Shown: piece by piece, positions 1-10,856 of the stretch
Numbering within the stretch: position 1 is the first letter of the stretch
Layout: every line of letters begins with the position of its first letter
Source of the DNA: Hyaloraphidium curvatum
Lineage: Eukaryota > Monoblepharomycota > Hyaloraphidiomycetes > Hyaloraphidiales > Hyaloraphidiaceae
Direction: 5' to 3'
DNA: 64,000 bases
Assembly: GCA_025558095.1 (NCBI GenBank)
Contig: JAIVFI010000019.1
Location: 372,001 to 436,000, forward strand
Translations under genes and position numbers: made by a program
The notes under the pieces: model-generated
What the model saw: the letters and a program-made list of their open reading frames with translations, nothing else
Told to the model about the DNA's origin: nothing
Database searches by the model: none

Positions 1-1474
1 GTGCGTACGGCCTGATGCGTTCCTGCGCGTGCTGGAACGGGGACTCACCGTGATGGTTGCGCAGTCCCGCAGAAGGTGGTCAAGTGCGGACCAAAGGAAG
101 CTGTCAAGGGCGACCCGCTCACGTTCCTGGAGAAGGAGCTGTCTGACTTCAAGTACGTTCCGGTGCCCGGCGTTCCCAAGTACTCTGGTAGGCTCCGCCG
201 GCGTTCTCGTGGCCGTTGCATCGAGCATTCACGCGGTTTCGCGTCCAGGCGGTGCCATCGGCTACGTGGCCTACGACTGCGTCCAGTACTTTGAACCCAG
301 GACGAAGCGCGATCTGAAGGATGTGCTCGAGATCCCGGACGCGGTTTTCATGTTCTGCGACACCGTGGTGGTCTTTGACCACCTCCGTCACACCATGACG
401 GTCGTGTCGCACTTCAAGGCCGAGAGCCCTGACATGTTCGCGATGGAGATCGACGAGGAGTACTCGCGCGCCACGGCCGAGATAGCTCGCATCATCGAGC
501 TCTTCAGCCACGACGAGGTGCCGGTGCCGGTGCAGCCCGAGATCATCCTCGGCCAGAAGGCCGTCTCCAACGTCGGTCAGGTCGGCTACGAGGGTTTCGT
601 CAAGAAGCTCAAGCACCACATCAACGAGGGCGACATCATCCAGGCCGTTCCGGCCCAGAGGCTGGCCCGCCGCACCACCCTACACCCGTTCAACGCGTAC
701 AGGCAGCTCCGGAGCGTGAATCCCTCTCCGTACATGTTCTACGTGGACCTGAAGGATTTTCAGCTCGTGGGAGCCTCGCCGGAAATGCTCGTCAAGGTCG
801 ACGATGGCATCGTGACCACGCACCCGATCGCGGGCACGCGGAGGCGGGGCAAGACGCCCGAGGAGGATGAGCGGCTCGCGCAGGAGCTGCTCGCCGACAT
901 CAAGGAGAGGGCCGAGCACATCATGCTGGTCGATCTCGGGCGCAACGACGTCAACCGCATCTGCGAGCCGGCGACGGTCAAGGTTGATTCGCTCATGCAC
1001 ATCGAGCGGTACAGCCACGTCATGCACATCGTCAGCCACGTGAGCGGGAGGCTTCGCGCCGACAAAACGGGATACGACGCCTTCAGGTCGATCTTTCCCG
1101 CGGGAACCGTCAGCGGTGCACCCAAGGTCAGGGCCATGGAGCTCATTTACGAGTGCGAGAAGGAAAAGCGCGGCATCTACGCCGGATCCGTCGGGTTCTT
1201 CGACTACGCCGGCAACATCGACACCTGCATCGCGATTCGGACGATGCTTTTCAAGGACGGGTTTGCGTACCTGCAAGCCGGAGGAGGAATCGTGTACGAT
1301 TCAGAACCGACCCTCGAGTTCGAGGAGACCGAACACAAGCTCAGGTCGAACGTGACGACCTTGGAGCTCGCCGAGAAGTACCACCACACACTGCAACAAC
1401 AACAACCCAAGCGACTGGAAGAAACCCTGTTTGCACCCGTATCTGAGCAGCCTATCACCAACGGCGCGCTGTGA
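1..1474 (+). CDS. TRP2: Anthranilate synthase component I, 5' end missing
   Basis: Catalyses chorismate to anthranilate together with a glutaminase, here probably the N-terminal domain of the adjacent TRP3. The visible exons are 73-187 and 249-1474. The 61-nt intron at 188-248 joins the KYSG end of one exon to GAIGYVAYDC of the next. Bases 1-72 look like the tail of an upstream intron, ending in CCCGCAG, so roughly 80-100 N-terminal residues lie off the left edge. Family landmarks are KVVKCGP, GAIGYVAYD, PIAGTRRRG, LVDLGRND, the FPAGTVSGAPK chorismate-binding signature and GIVYDSEP. The reading frame is intact to TGA at 1472-1474. TRP3 starts 236 bp downstream on the same strand. Identity is secure. 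Confidence 0.95.
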   Translation, partial: CVRPDAFLRVLERGLTVMVAQSRRRWSSADQRKLSRATRSRSWRRSCLTSSTFRCPAFPSTLVGSAGVLVAVASSIHAVSRPGGAIGYVAYDCVQYFEPRTKRDLKDVLEIPDAVFMFCDTVVVFDHLRHTMTVVSHFKAESPDMFAMEIDEEYSRATAEIARIIELFSHDEVPVPVQPEIILGQKAVSNVGQVGYEGFVKKLKHHINEGDIIQAVPAQRLARRTTLHPFNAYRQLRSVNPSPYMFYVDLKDFQLVGASPEMLVKVDDGIVTTHPIAGTRRRGKTPEEDERLAQELLADIKERAEHIMLVDLGRNDVNRICEPATVKVDSLMHIERYSHVMHIVSHVSGRLRADKTGYDAFRSIFPAGTVSGAPKVRAMELIYECEKEKRGIYAGSVGFFDYAGNIDTCIAIRTMLFKDGFAYLQAGGGIVYDSEPTLEFEETEHKLRSNVTTLELAEKYHHTLQQQQPKRLEETLFAPVSEQPITNGAL

Positions 1475-1710
1475 TTTCAAGCGGAAATCCCACGCAGTGC
1501 GCTCCTCCGAACGAATCGGACGAGAGCGCCAACGACAACCTATCAGCAACGGAAACACAACTTCGGCATTTGACGCGCGAAAAGCCAGCAGCGCTGCGCC
1601 ACGTGCCACACACGCGAACTCACACAGCTTCCCACGGCGGGAACAACCCATCAAGCCTAAAGGGGCATCCCTTCTCCTCCTTTATCTCTACATCCTCTGG
1701 TCGAATCAAA

Positions 1711-4178
1711 ATGACGACCCTCCTCATCGACAACTACGATAGGTTCGTCTTGGCTCAATCTTCTCGTTTCGATTCCGCTCACCGTGCCCCAGCTTCACCT
1801 GGAACGTTTTCCAGTATCTCGAGTCCCTCGGGGCTCACGTCAAGGTCTTTCGGAACGACGAAATCACCGTCGAGGAGTGCCTGGCGCTCAATCCGCGGAA
1901 CGTCGTTATCAGCCCGGGTCCGGGTCGTCCGGACGCCGCCGGCATCTCCGAAGACGTCATCACTGCTTTTGCCGGCAAGGTCCCGATCCTCGGCGTGTGC
2001 CTCGGCGAGCAGTGCATCTACGAACTCTACGGCGGCGTGGTCACGTACGCCGGCGAGATCGTCCACGGGAAAACGTCGTCGCTCATCCACGACGGCAAGG
2101 GCGTGTACGAAGGCATGCCGCAGGGCGTGCAGTGCACTCGCTACCACAGCCTGGCCGGCGATCCCGCCACTTTGCCCAGCGTTCTCGAAGCCACGAGCTG
2201 GACCGAGAGCAAGGTGGTGATGGGAGTGCGGCACAAGGAGTTCGTCATCGAGGGCGTGCAGTTCCACCCCGAATCCATCGCCAGCGAGTACGGCAAGCGC
2301 ATCTTCTGGAACTTCCTCCGCTGGGAAGGTGGCACCTGGAGCTCCTTGCGCCACCGCGACGACGTCGTCAAGCCCCTGCAGGGCATCGCCATGCTCCCGA
2401 TCGAGGATCAGGTTGGCCGCATTGGAGGCCGAGAAATTGCCCGCGGCGTCAGCGGCGAGTCTTCGATTGTGCCGAGTGGCGATGCGAAAGCGACCGCGGT
2501 GGTTCTAAATGGAGATGCAAAGGCGCCCGGCGCCTCCACCGGGGCAAAGTCGCCGAGCATCTTGGAAGCGATCAAGGCCCAACGCTTGCTGGATATCGCA
2601 GCGCGCAAGTCCCTCCCCGGTCGCTCCGAGGCGCATCTCAAGCGGTCGATTGCTCTCGGACTCGCCCCTCCCGCCATCAGTTTCGTGGATCGGCTCAAGA
2701 AGGCCGCGGATCCGGTCGCGCTCCTGGCCGAGATCAAGAGGGCTTCGCCCAGCAAGGGCGACATCGACATCGCCGCGCATGCCGCAGAGCAGGCACTGGT
2801 CTATGCGTCGGGAGGAGCAGCAGCTATTTCGGTACTGACGGAGCCGAAGTGGTTCAAGGGCCAGCTGGACGACATGCGAGAGGTCAGGCAAGCCATCGAT
2901 CGGCTGCCAGACCGACCGGCGGTCCTTCGGAAAGACTTCATCGTGGACCAGTACCAGATCTTGGAAGCTCGCCTGGATGGCGCGGACACTGTCCTGCTCA
3001 TAGTCGCGATCCTTTCCGATGACGAGCTTGCGCACCTCGTATCGTACGCGCGCATGCTCGGCATGGAGCCCCTCGTTGAAGTGAACAACGCCGAGGAGAT
3101 GGCTCGCGCGATCAAGGTGGGATCCAAGGTGATCGGCGTCAACAACCGCAACCTCCACACCTTCAGCGTGGACATGGACACGACCAGTAGCGTGGCGAGC
3201 ATGGTGCCGGAGGGCATCATTCTGGCCGCGCTAAGCGGGATCGCATCCCGCGCTGACGTGGAAAAGTACGCTGCGGACGGCGCCAAGGCGGTGCTTGTGG
3301 GCGAATCGCTCATGCGGTCGCGCGATCCCGCAACGTTCATTAAGCAGCTCTTGGGCCGGCCGGATGCCGCGAAAAGTGGAGCGTCTGAAGGTGGTGCGGC
3401 GCCCGAATCGGGAAAGCGCGTTCTGGTCAAGATCTGTGGCGTTTCCACTGTGGATGCGGCCGTGGCGGCCGCCGAAGCTGGAGCGGATTTCATTGGCCTC
3501 ATCTTTGCCAAGTCGCCCCGCCAAGTCACGGTCGAGAGTGCAAAGGAGATTGCGGACCGCATCCGTGCCTCTCGGCCCAGCGGAGCACGCGTTGCTCGAG
3601 ACCTCGGAGATCCACAGGGCGCGGCTACAGAGTGGTACCGAAAGCAGACCCAGCGGATTGAAGGGCTTCTCGCAGCCGGCCAGAGGCCGCTTCTCGTCGG
3701 GGTCTTTTCGGACCATTCGCTGGATTTCATCGGCGAGGCCGTTCGCCAGTTTGGCCTTGACATGGTGCAGTTCCACGGAAATGAGAGGGAGGAGCTGGCG
3801 GACTTCATTTCCGTGCCGACCATCAAGGCACTGCACATTGGCCAGGGGGAAACAAGCGCAACCGTGGCCAAGAAGATGGAATCTGGAGTGGGACATCTGG
3901 CTTTTTGCAATCTGGACACCATGGTCGCCGACGGACGGACCCAGCAAGGCGGTAGCGGCGCCACTTTCGATTGGGGCGTGGCCGCCGACAGGTCGGCGGC
4001 CGTGCCGTTCATGATGGCAGGTGGCCTCACGCCGGAGAACGTCGCAGACGCTGTTCGGCAGGTTCGACCGTGGGCCGTGGACGTGTCGAGCGGGGTAGAG
4101 CAGGATGGGAAGAAAGGCGTCAAGGACATGGCCAAGGTCAGGGCTTTCGTCTCGGCGGCCAAGTCCGTCGCATTGTAG
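1711..4178 (+). CDS. TRP3: Trifunctional tryptophan biosynthesis protein (glutaminase-IGPS-PRAI)
   Basis: About 805 aa from exons 1711-1742 and 1793-4178. The 50-nt intron splits the MTTLLIDNYDS/FTWNVFQ start. Domains in order are class I glutamine amidotransferase (GVCLGEQ nucleophile region, then the His-Glu end in GVQFHPESI), indole-3-glycerol-phosphate synthase (LAEIKRASPSKGDI, LRKDFIVDQYQ, IGVNNRNL) and phosphoribosylanthranilate isomerase (VKICGVSTVDAA, GLIFAKSPRQV, VQFHGNERE, with DVSSGVE at the end). The protein therefore supplies ammonia to TRP2 and performs two later tryptophan steps. This three-domain order is characteristic of most fungi; Saccharomyces separates PRAI as TRP1. The isomerase carries an insertion of about 30 residues before VGVFSD, as fungal homologues often do. 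Its stop lies 34 bp from the convergent DRS1 stop. Confidence 0.96.
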
Positions 4179-4212
4179 GGTAGTAGAGAGGTCTTTTTGG
4201 AACAGCGCTTCA

Positions 4213-7055
4213 TCATCTACGTTTGAACTTCGCCTTGGACTTGAAGCCGGACCCCTTTCCGAGGCCAGGCCCCTTCCCCTTGGGCGACCCTTTCGCCTTG
4301 GTCCGGCTTTTGTCCCTGTCGCCAGCGACCTCCTTCTTTGCGCCTCCATTTTTCTTCTTCGCCTTTGTCGCAGCATGTTTGGGCCTCTCCGAAGGGTCCG
4401 CAAAGGCCGACAGCTTCCTCGGCTTCAGCTGCGACTTCGCTGCGCGAGCAGCCAGCTTGGCGTCCTTCTTCAAGCCCTCGTCCGCCATTTCCTTCATGGC
4501 CTGGAGGCGCCGCTTCTTCCTGCGCGTCAAACCGTCCAGCTTTCCTCGCTTCGGCGCATCTTTGGAATCCAGTCTCCGTTTCTGCCCCGCGACCGCGACC
4601 CCATCCTCTTCCGTCCCAGCAGGCCGCGAAGTGTTCTTGGCCTGCTTCTTCTGCTGCTCGCTCTGGAACCAGGTCCGTGCAGGCCGTGATGCGATCTCAT
4701 CCGCGTGCATGATCATGTTCTCCGCCTTGGTGGCCTCCATTTCCGCCCTGGCCAGCGCTTTCTCCTCCTTCTCCTCCTCGAGGATCTTCTTCAGGTGCGG
4801 CCGGAAACCTTCGATCTTTGCCTTGTACTTCTGCACCACGGCGGGAGGAATGATGCGGTTCTTGACGGCTTCGTGCGTGTTCTTCAGTGCCTGCTTCAGG
4901 ATCTTGCGATCGGCCTCGGTCACCAAGGAGACGGAACTGAGGGAACCACATCGTCAGTACTCTAGAAGCGACAGTTCGGACCGCAGCGCGACGTACCGGC
5001 CGTTCGTCTTTGCCCTAGCCGTCCGCCCCACGCGGTGGACATACTGTTGGTACGTCTTTGGCATATCGAAGTTGATCACCGTTTGGATCCCGGCAATGTC
5101 CAATCCGCGGCTGGCCAGGTCCGTCGCGAGCAGGAAATCGACCTGACGATCCCTGAACTGCTCCAGCGCCTCCAGGCGCTGCAACTGGGAGAGATCGCCG
5201 TGCAGTTCCGCGGCCTTTAGCCCGAGGAGGCCAAAAACGATCTTCATCTGGTGCGCCGCGGCCTTTGACCCGAAGAAAATGATCGTTTCGGCCTTGTACG
5301 TGCGCATCACGAGGGACGCGAGGATCGCCTGCTTGTCCGCTTCATCCTTGCTCGATCGGATCCTGATAAACTCCTGCACGAGGCCCGATGCGAGGTTGCG
5401 GTTGCTGTTCACGAACAAGCGCACGGGCCGGTTGAGCGAAAGCCGAACGAGATCGTCCACCTAGAGTCGACGCGACTGATCAGACGGCTAACCGAACGCG
5501 GCCAAAACCGCGAGCCCACCGAATCCGTCATTGTGGCCGAAAAAAGCATAGTCTGCCGCGTCTTCGGCGTGAAGGAGATGATCTCGGCCAGTTCGTCCTT
5601 GAAACCGTCCTCCAGAATCCGGTCAGCTTCATCAATCACGACGATCTCGATGCTTTCGAGCGTGAAGTCCACGGAATTGCGGACGTGGTCGATGAGACGG
5701 CCCGGAGTGGCAATGACAATGTCTGGCCGTTTCCGGAGCTCCATCTCCTGGGCCTTTGTCGAAAGACCGCCGACGCACAGCGCACATTTCACGTCGGTGA
5801 ACTTCGCCAGGTTGCTGGCGACCGAATGGCACTGGATGCCCAGCTCGCGGGTCGGCACGAGAATGAGGACGCGCGTCAACGGCGGGTTCTTTGGCCTGAA
5901 CAGCAGACGCTCGAGGATAGGGATGACGAAAGCAGCCGTCTTTCCGGATCCCGTCACCGCACTGCCACAGATGTCCTTGCCGAGCATCGCCATGGGAATG
6001 GCGTGCTGCTGGATCTGAGTCGGAGCAGTGTACCCGAGCGCCGCAATGCTCCTCATGATGGGACGCGAGAGGTTCAAATCTGTGAAGGCCATTCCTTCGT
6101 CCTTAGCCGCCGGGTCCTGGGGTTGGAGGTCGGGCACTTCGAAGAACTGCGCCTTCTTGCGATCGCTGATGATGTCCTGTGCGACATCGTCGTCGGTGTC
6201 AGAGTTCCCGGCATTGCCGCCGCCGCCGCCAGGCCTCATCGGATGGGCCTCGACGTCCTCGCTTTGTCCTTCAGATTCGCCGTCGGAACCAAAGTCATTG
6301 TTGACCTCATCCCCTGACCGCGCAGCGTCATCCTCTGGCGGTTCATCTGTAGCGGATCCCGTGTCCGAGGCGGCATTCGAGTCCTCGTCCGAGTTCGAGT
6401 TGGCGTCCTCGGGTCCGTTTCCCAGCATATCGGTGTCGCTCCCCTCACTAGCGTCCATGAACTCGTCGCCGTCCGCGGAGGCGCCAGAGGCATCCGAGTC
6501 CTCGCTCTCTCCCGGCTCCGCCTTCCCGTTCATGGCACGCAAAGTGCCGGCGCTTGAACGGTCTGCTTTGGGAGCTTTGGCCTTGCTGGCCCTCTTGCGG
6601 CCATTGTCAGCTTCCTGTTGGGCACGCCTGATCTTGTCGTCGACCGACGTGAAGGCCGAGTGCTGCTGCTTCGCTATCGCAGCCTTGGCACTCGTAAAGT
6701 CCCAGGCATTGGCATACCGAGAAGCCGAGAAGGAGCCGTCGATGTCGAACTGAAAGTCAGGGTTGAGCTCCACGACGGCGGGAACCTCGGTCCGACGATC
6801 CTTGGCTGCCGCCACAGGTTGGGCCGGTTTCCCTTCCGGTCCCGCCGCCTTCTTCGCGAGCCTCTTCTCCTTCCTCAGCTGCGTTTTGCTCTTCTGCTGT
6901 TTCAAGCCCGAGGGTTCTCCCTTCTTGGCCTTGATAGAGTCGTTCTCTGCAGGCTCCTCCTCCTCGTCGTCTGCTTGAACGTCCTCGTCATCCTCGATAG
7001 TCCGGACGAAATCGTCCACGAGGAGGAGCTCTTTTGGCCCCCTTTTCGATGCCAT
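4213..7055 (-). CDS. DRS1: DEAD-box RNA helicase, 60S ribosome assembly (DRS1/DDX27 type)
   Basis: About 907 aa from three exons: 7055-5520, 5460-4997 and 4936-4213. The introns are 59 and 60 nt. The N-terminus is lysine-rich and then strongly acidic, rich in Asp, Glu and Ser. The helicase core follows: a [10 protein letters not shown] motif, [10 protein letters not shown] (motif I), PTRELG, the DEAD box in [22 protein letters not shown] and HRVGRTAR (motif VI). After the core comes the DRS1-type tail, with [12 protein letters not shown], a coiled coil and a basic Lys-rich nucleolar end (KFKRR). Known DRS1/DDX27 proteins act in nucleolar pre-rRNA processing. The third exon is placed by restoring [13 protein letters not shown] across the splice; reading through instead gives an early stop. 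PAAF1 starts divergently 105 bp away. Confidence 0.93.
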
Positions 7056-7160
7056 GGGCGAAATGGCGGGCGGAAATGTGCAGGTTGGTTGTTTGCTTTC
7101 GACGCTGGTCGATCGCATGCACCTGGCACGTAGTCGATCACTCGCCCCAGCTGGTCCGGC

Positions 7161-8465
7161 ATGGAGGCCAAATCCGCTGGAAACGTGACGGCGGTTCCCC
7201 TCCTCACGGTTCAGCATGACTTTAATCGCGATCTCGCGGACGTGCTCTCGCGACGCGTTCCGAACGCCAAGTTTTGGCTCTCGCTGTACGGAGCCTCTGG
7301 ACCGAACCCATCGCTGCACGGGTCCATCTCGGTCTCTCCGGAACCAGGGTCGCTCACTAGCGTGGCCGTAAAGGCCGATCTGCCGGAGTTTCGCCTCGAG
7401 TACCTGGACCCCAACTCGGTGTCGTTTTCGTACCTCCCTGGCGGGCAAGACGCCACGCGGGTTCAGGCTCCGATGCGTGTCTTTACTTCCCAGAACGTAC
7501 CCAAACCGATTGACTGCTTGGATCTTTCGCCGGCGGGGGACATGGTGCTCGTTGGTGGCGGCGACGGTGCGCTGAAGATCCTGGACGCAAAAGATGGCAG
7601 CCTGAGGAGGAACCTGGAAGGCCACAAGGCCGATGTCGAATGCTGCAAGTTTTTCCCGTCCGGCAAGGTTGCGCTATCAGGTGGCTTGGACCTCACCATT
7701 CGGATTTGGGATGTCTCCGACGGACAAAGCCCGGTTCAGCTCAAGAACCACACCCGGGGCATCCTGGACCTCGCAATCGTTTCGAGAGGTCGTAATATCC
7801 TCTCATGCTCGCGCGATGGCACCCTGCTGCTGCAGGAGCCCGCGTCGGCCAGCGTGATCCGCAAGATCGCCGCGCTCTCCGAGCCGATAAACCGCATCGT
7901 CCTGGGGACGCGGCCCGAGGGAGATTGGGCACCGCTGGCGATGGATTCGAAGGAGGTGGACACTGAAGGCAAGATCGTCTGGGCCGCCTGCCAAGACGGG
8001 AAGCTTCGAAGCTGGGACCTCGGGTCAAAGGATGCCGCCTTCTCGGCGTCCCCGACCGGGTCGGCACTCACGGCCGTTGCGTACTCCACTTCAAACAATC
8101 TCGTTGCCTGCGGATCTGCCCTGGGGGAGATTGCCGTCTTTGACGTCCGCAACATGTCCCCGCGGGCCGAAGCCTCCTCTCCTGTTATGATCTTCAAGCG
8201 GAACACCGCGGAGATATCGTCGCTGGCCTTTTTGGACGCTCCCAAGCCGGGTCTTTTGGTTTCAACCAGCGACGGACAGTGCTATGTCGTCGCCGACCCG
8301 CAGAACCTTTCCTCCGGAGCGGTTCCCCATGTCGCTACGGAGATGATCGGGGCCGACGTGGAGGCAATCAACTGCACGGCCAGCAGGACGGCGGAAGCAA
8401 GGGGTACAGAGGTTTTCGCCGGAGCCAAGGACGGGGCGCTGCGCAAGTACCTCGTCAGGAGTTGA
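7161..8465 (+). CDS. PAAF1: WD40 proteasomal ATPase-associated factor (PAAF1/Rpn14)
   Basis: An intronless gene of 434 aa. It has a variable N-terminal region of about 100 residues and then a WD40 propeller. Clear repeats include [43 protein letters not shown] and [12 protein letters not shown]. This combination ([44 protein letters not shown]) matches metazoan PAAF1 closely. PAAF1 and yeast Rpn14 are chaperones that bind the Rpt ATPases during assembly of the proteasome regulatory particle. The ATG at 7161 is the first in frame and lies 105 bp from the divergent DRS1 start. The stop is only 13 bp from the convergent lectin gene. Confidence 0.88.
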   Translation: MEAKSAGNVTAVPLLTVQHDFNRDLADVLSRRVPNAKFWLSLYGASGPNPSLHGSISVSPEPGSLTSVAVKADLPEFRLEYLDPNSVSFSYLPGGQDATRVQAPMRVFTSQNVPKPIDCLDLSPAGDMVLVGGGDGALKILDAKDGSLRRNLEGHKADVECCKFFPSGKVALSGGLDLTIRIWDVSDGQSPVQLKNHTRGILDLAIVSRGRNILSCSRDGTLLLQEPASASVIRKIAALSEPINRIVLGTRPEGDWAPLAMDSKEVDTEGKIVWAACQDGKLRSWDLGSKDAAFSASPTGSALTAVAYSTSNNLVACGSALGEIAVFDVRNMSPRAEASSPVMIFKRNTAEISSLAFLDAPKPGLLVSTSDGQCYVVADPQNLSSGAVPHVATEMIGADVEAINCTASRTAEARGTEVFAGAKDGALRKYLVRS

Positions 8466-8478
8466 ATTGTTGAATTGA

Positions 8479-9706
8479 TCAAAAGCGCTTCGAACTCTTC
8501 CCTCGCCGGTCCCCGGAAAGTGCCACGTACACCAGCCCCCCTACAACGGCGAGCGACACGAGGATGAAGATGATGGTCAGCCACGAGACGCCGCCCCCCG
8601 TGCCCGCCTTGTTGAGCGGCGAACGGTTCAGCGGCAGCTGTCCGGGTCCGCCCCGCTTGTTGCTGGCGCTCGATCCGGGCGTAGTGTTCTGTGAAGCGGA
8701 TATTTCGTGAGTGGCAAGAGGGAGAAGGCAAGGACACCCCCACAATCACGATGCCATTCGTGTTGACAGAAATAATGTCGTGGTTATCGGAAATATCACC
8801 AGTGAGCGCCGAAAAGCCGATGTAGCCGACCGTCGGCAGCTTGACATCGTCCGCGCGGAAGCACAGCTCCCACTTCGAGTCCCCGCGGGTATCGAGAAAC
8901 ACCTCCAGCGACTTGTCCCGTATGTATCGGACCTTTGCCTTTGTCGGCCAGTCCTTACTCCGGAAATCCGACGGGCACCCCCCGATCTCGTTCGGTTTGC
9001 CATCCTGGCTGTTGTCGTACTGCCGTGTGCGTAAGTGGCCTGCGTGACGTCGTGGGAATTCCTCAACCTACGCTTGTGTTTCCATCCCCGACCATGGCCA
9101 TCACGTAGGGATGCGAGATCCGCTGGCGACTGTTGGGATAGGTATCAAAAAAGAGACCAAGGCCGTCGAACTTGTCCTTGTTGCCGAAAACGGGACCTGG
9201 ACAAGACGCAGTATCAGATACCGGCCGGTCCCCAACAATCAGCGCCCTCCATCATACTCACCGACCGAAGCTTTGTCCTTGGTGTACCAAAACGCAAAGC
9301 CGTCGCCAAAGAGGTTTCCTCCCTTCCCGTGAACGCGGAACTCAAACTCAATCTCCCAGCTCGTCGACGTGAAGGGCAGCTTGCTGTACAGCCAACCACT
9401 CTGAATTCCACGCGTCAGCTAATCCTGGCAAGAAACTGAAGGATCCGGAAGCCGGCTGCGCACCTTGGACGTGACGTCCGGCGTGAGACGGACCCAATTG
9501 TTCACTTCGACGATGGTAGACCCCCCGAAATCAAACCAGCGCGAGCCGAGCTGCTCATCGATGTACGGTGACTGCAAGGAAAAGCTCCGCAGGGGCAGCA
9601 ACGTCTCGCTATCCGCGGAGGCGGGTCGACACGACGCGAGCATCAACGCCGCGAGAAAAAGAGTCCATTCAGGCCTGGGGGGCCGCTTGGCCCCCGATAG
9701 AGCCAT
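8479..9706 (-). CDS. L-type lectin cargo receptor (VIP36/ERGIC-53/Emp47 family)
   Basis: About 332 aa from five exons: 9706-9464, 9400-9262, 9196-9072, 9019-8738 and 8688-8479. The introns are 49-65 nt. A hydrophobic signal peptide (TLFLAALMLASC) comes first. The legume-lectin-like carbohydrate domain follows: DEQLGSRWFDFGG, GWLYSKLPFTSTSWE, GDGFAFWYTKD, GLGLFFDTYPN, YDNSQDG and GDISDNHDIISV. A Ser/Gly/Pro-rich stalk leads to one transmembrane helix (WLTIIFILVSLAVVGGLVYVA) and a basic cytosolic tail ending in KSSKRF. That tail recalls the KRFY-type ER-export signal of VIP36. Family members shuttle high-mannose glycoproteins between ER and Golgi. The SYDNSQDG junction, which restores a metal/sugar-binding loop, supports the intron at 9020-9071. 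Confidence 0.9.
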
Positions 9707-9849
9707 TGCCAGGCAACAGAAGAATGTCCGCGCGAGATTGCACGGGTTCCAGCTCCGAGGAGCCGGTGGCGGGCCTGCTCTGGACGAGCTGACGACGCTT
9801 ACGCTGCCAGCGCATACTCTCCTCTCCCCAAACGCGTCCCCCGTTCACA

Positions 9850-10611
9850 ATGGCCGCGGTGCTGGAGAGCCTCGACGGCGTGACGCGTGCCATCCTCGGC
9901 GATCATTGCAACCAGGTGCTTCTGAAGGAGTTCAATGTCGCGGACTCGCAGTGCGTCGGACTCGCGTTCTCCAAGGGGCTCGGACTGGCGCTGGTCGCCG
10001 GCGGTGCGATCCTGAAGCTGCCGCAGATCATCAAGATGCTCGGCGCTGGCAGCGCAGAGGGCATCTCGTTCCCGTCTTACCTGCTCGAAACGCTGTCCTT
10101 CACCATCTCGCTCATCTACAACGTGCGCAACGCGAACCCGTTCACGACCTACGGCGAGCAGCTGTTCATCACGCTGCAGAACGTTGCAATCCTGTGCCTC
10201 ATCCTGCACTACAACAGGCAGCTGCCCCAGCTGGCCGTCACCCTGGCGCTCTACTTCCTCGGGGCCCGGTACCTGTACGCCTCCGTGCCCATGTCGTACC
10301 TGCCCGCCATCCAGTCGTCGACGATCCTCATCGGGATCGCATCCCGGCTGCCGCAGCTCTACACCAACCTCCAGAACAAATCCACGGGCCAGCTCTCGAT
10401 CGTGACCGTCGGCCTGCAGGCCCTGGGTTCCGTTGCCAGGACCTTCACGACCTGGAAGGAGGTCGACGACTCGCTTCTCCTCATCGGCGCCGTGGTTGCC
10501 ATGGTCCTCAACGTCGCGCTTGCCCTGCAGTTTGCTCAGTACTCCGGGCGCGCGGAGGTCAAAGCCAAGTCTGCGGCGTCGCAGCCGCGCCGCGTCAAGA
10601 AGGTGAACTAG
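9850..10611 (+). CDS. MPDU1: Mannose-P-dolichol utilization defect 1 homologue, PQ-loop membrane protein
   Basis: An intronless gene of 253 aa. It has several transmembrane helices and two PQ-loop repeats, seen as KLPQIIKML near residue 60 and SRLPQLYTN near residue 165. The GLALVAGGAILKLPQIIK and SAEGISFPSYLLET stretches are diagnostic of MPDU1 (Lec35). That ER protein is needed for use of dolichol-phosphate mannose and glucose in N-glycosylation and GPI-anchor synthesis. The C-terminus is short and basic (RRVKKVN), compatible with ER retrieval. The ATG is 143 bp from the divergent lectin-receptor gene, and both products serve glycoprotein traffic, though this may be coincidence. 10612-10856 holds only the two 3' flanks. 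Confidence 0.92.
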   Translation: MAAVLESLDGVTRAILGDHCNQVLLKEFNVADSQCVGLAFSKGLGLALVAGGAILKLPQIIKMLGAGSAEGISFPSYLLETLSFTISLIYNVRNANPFTTYGEQLFITLQNVAILCLILHYNRQLPQLAVTLALYFLGARYLYASVPMSYLPAIQSSTILIGIASRLPQLYTNLQNKSTGQLSIVTVGLQALGSVARTFTTWKEVDDSLLLIGAVVAMVLNVALALQFAQYSGRAEVKAKSAASQPRRVKKVN

Positions 10612-10856
10612 CGGGGAATGTAGGACGGGGAGCATGCGGACAGGCTGCTTCTACTCAATAAGTACGTAATGGCGTTTGCACACTGCGTCATTCCACCAGA
10701 GACGTTCTCCCTGTCCCGCTCCTCCTCCTCCATGTTTCCACCCGAAGCCTCCACCAGGCGATTCCCAATCCCATGTCCCCTCCGGACGTGTCCATGCTGA
10801 AGAAGAAAGACGCCCCCTCCCCGCGGAGCGCCGCGAGCGAGTGACTTGCTCGCGCA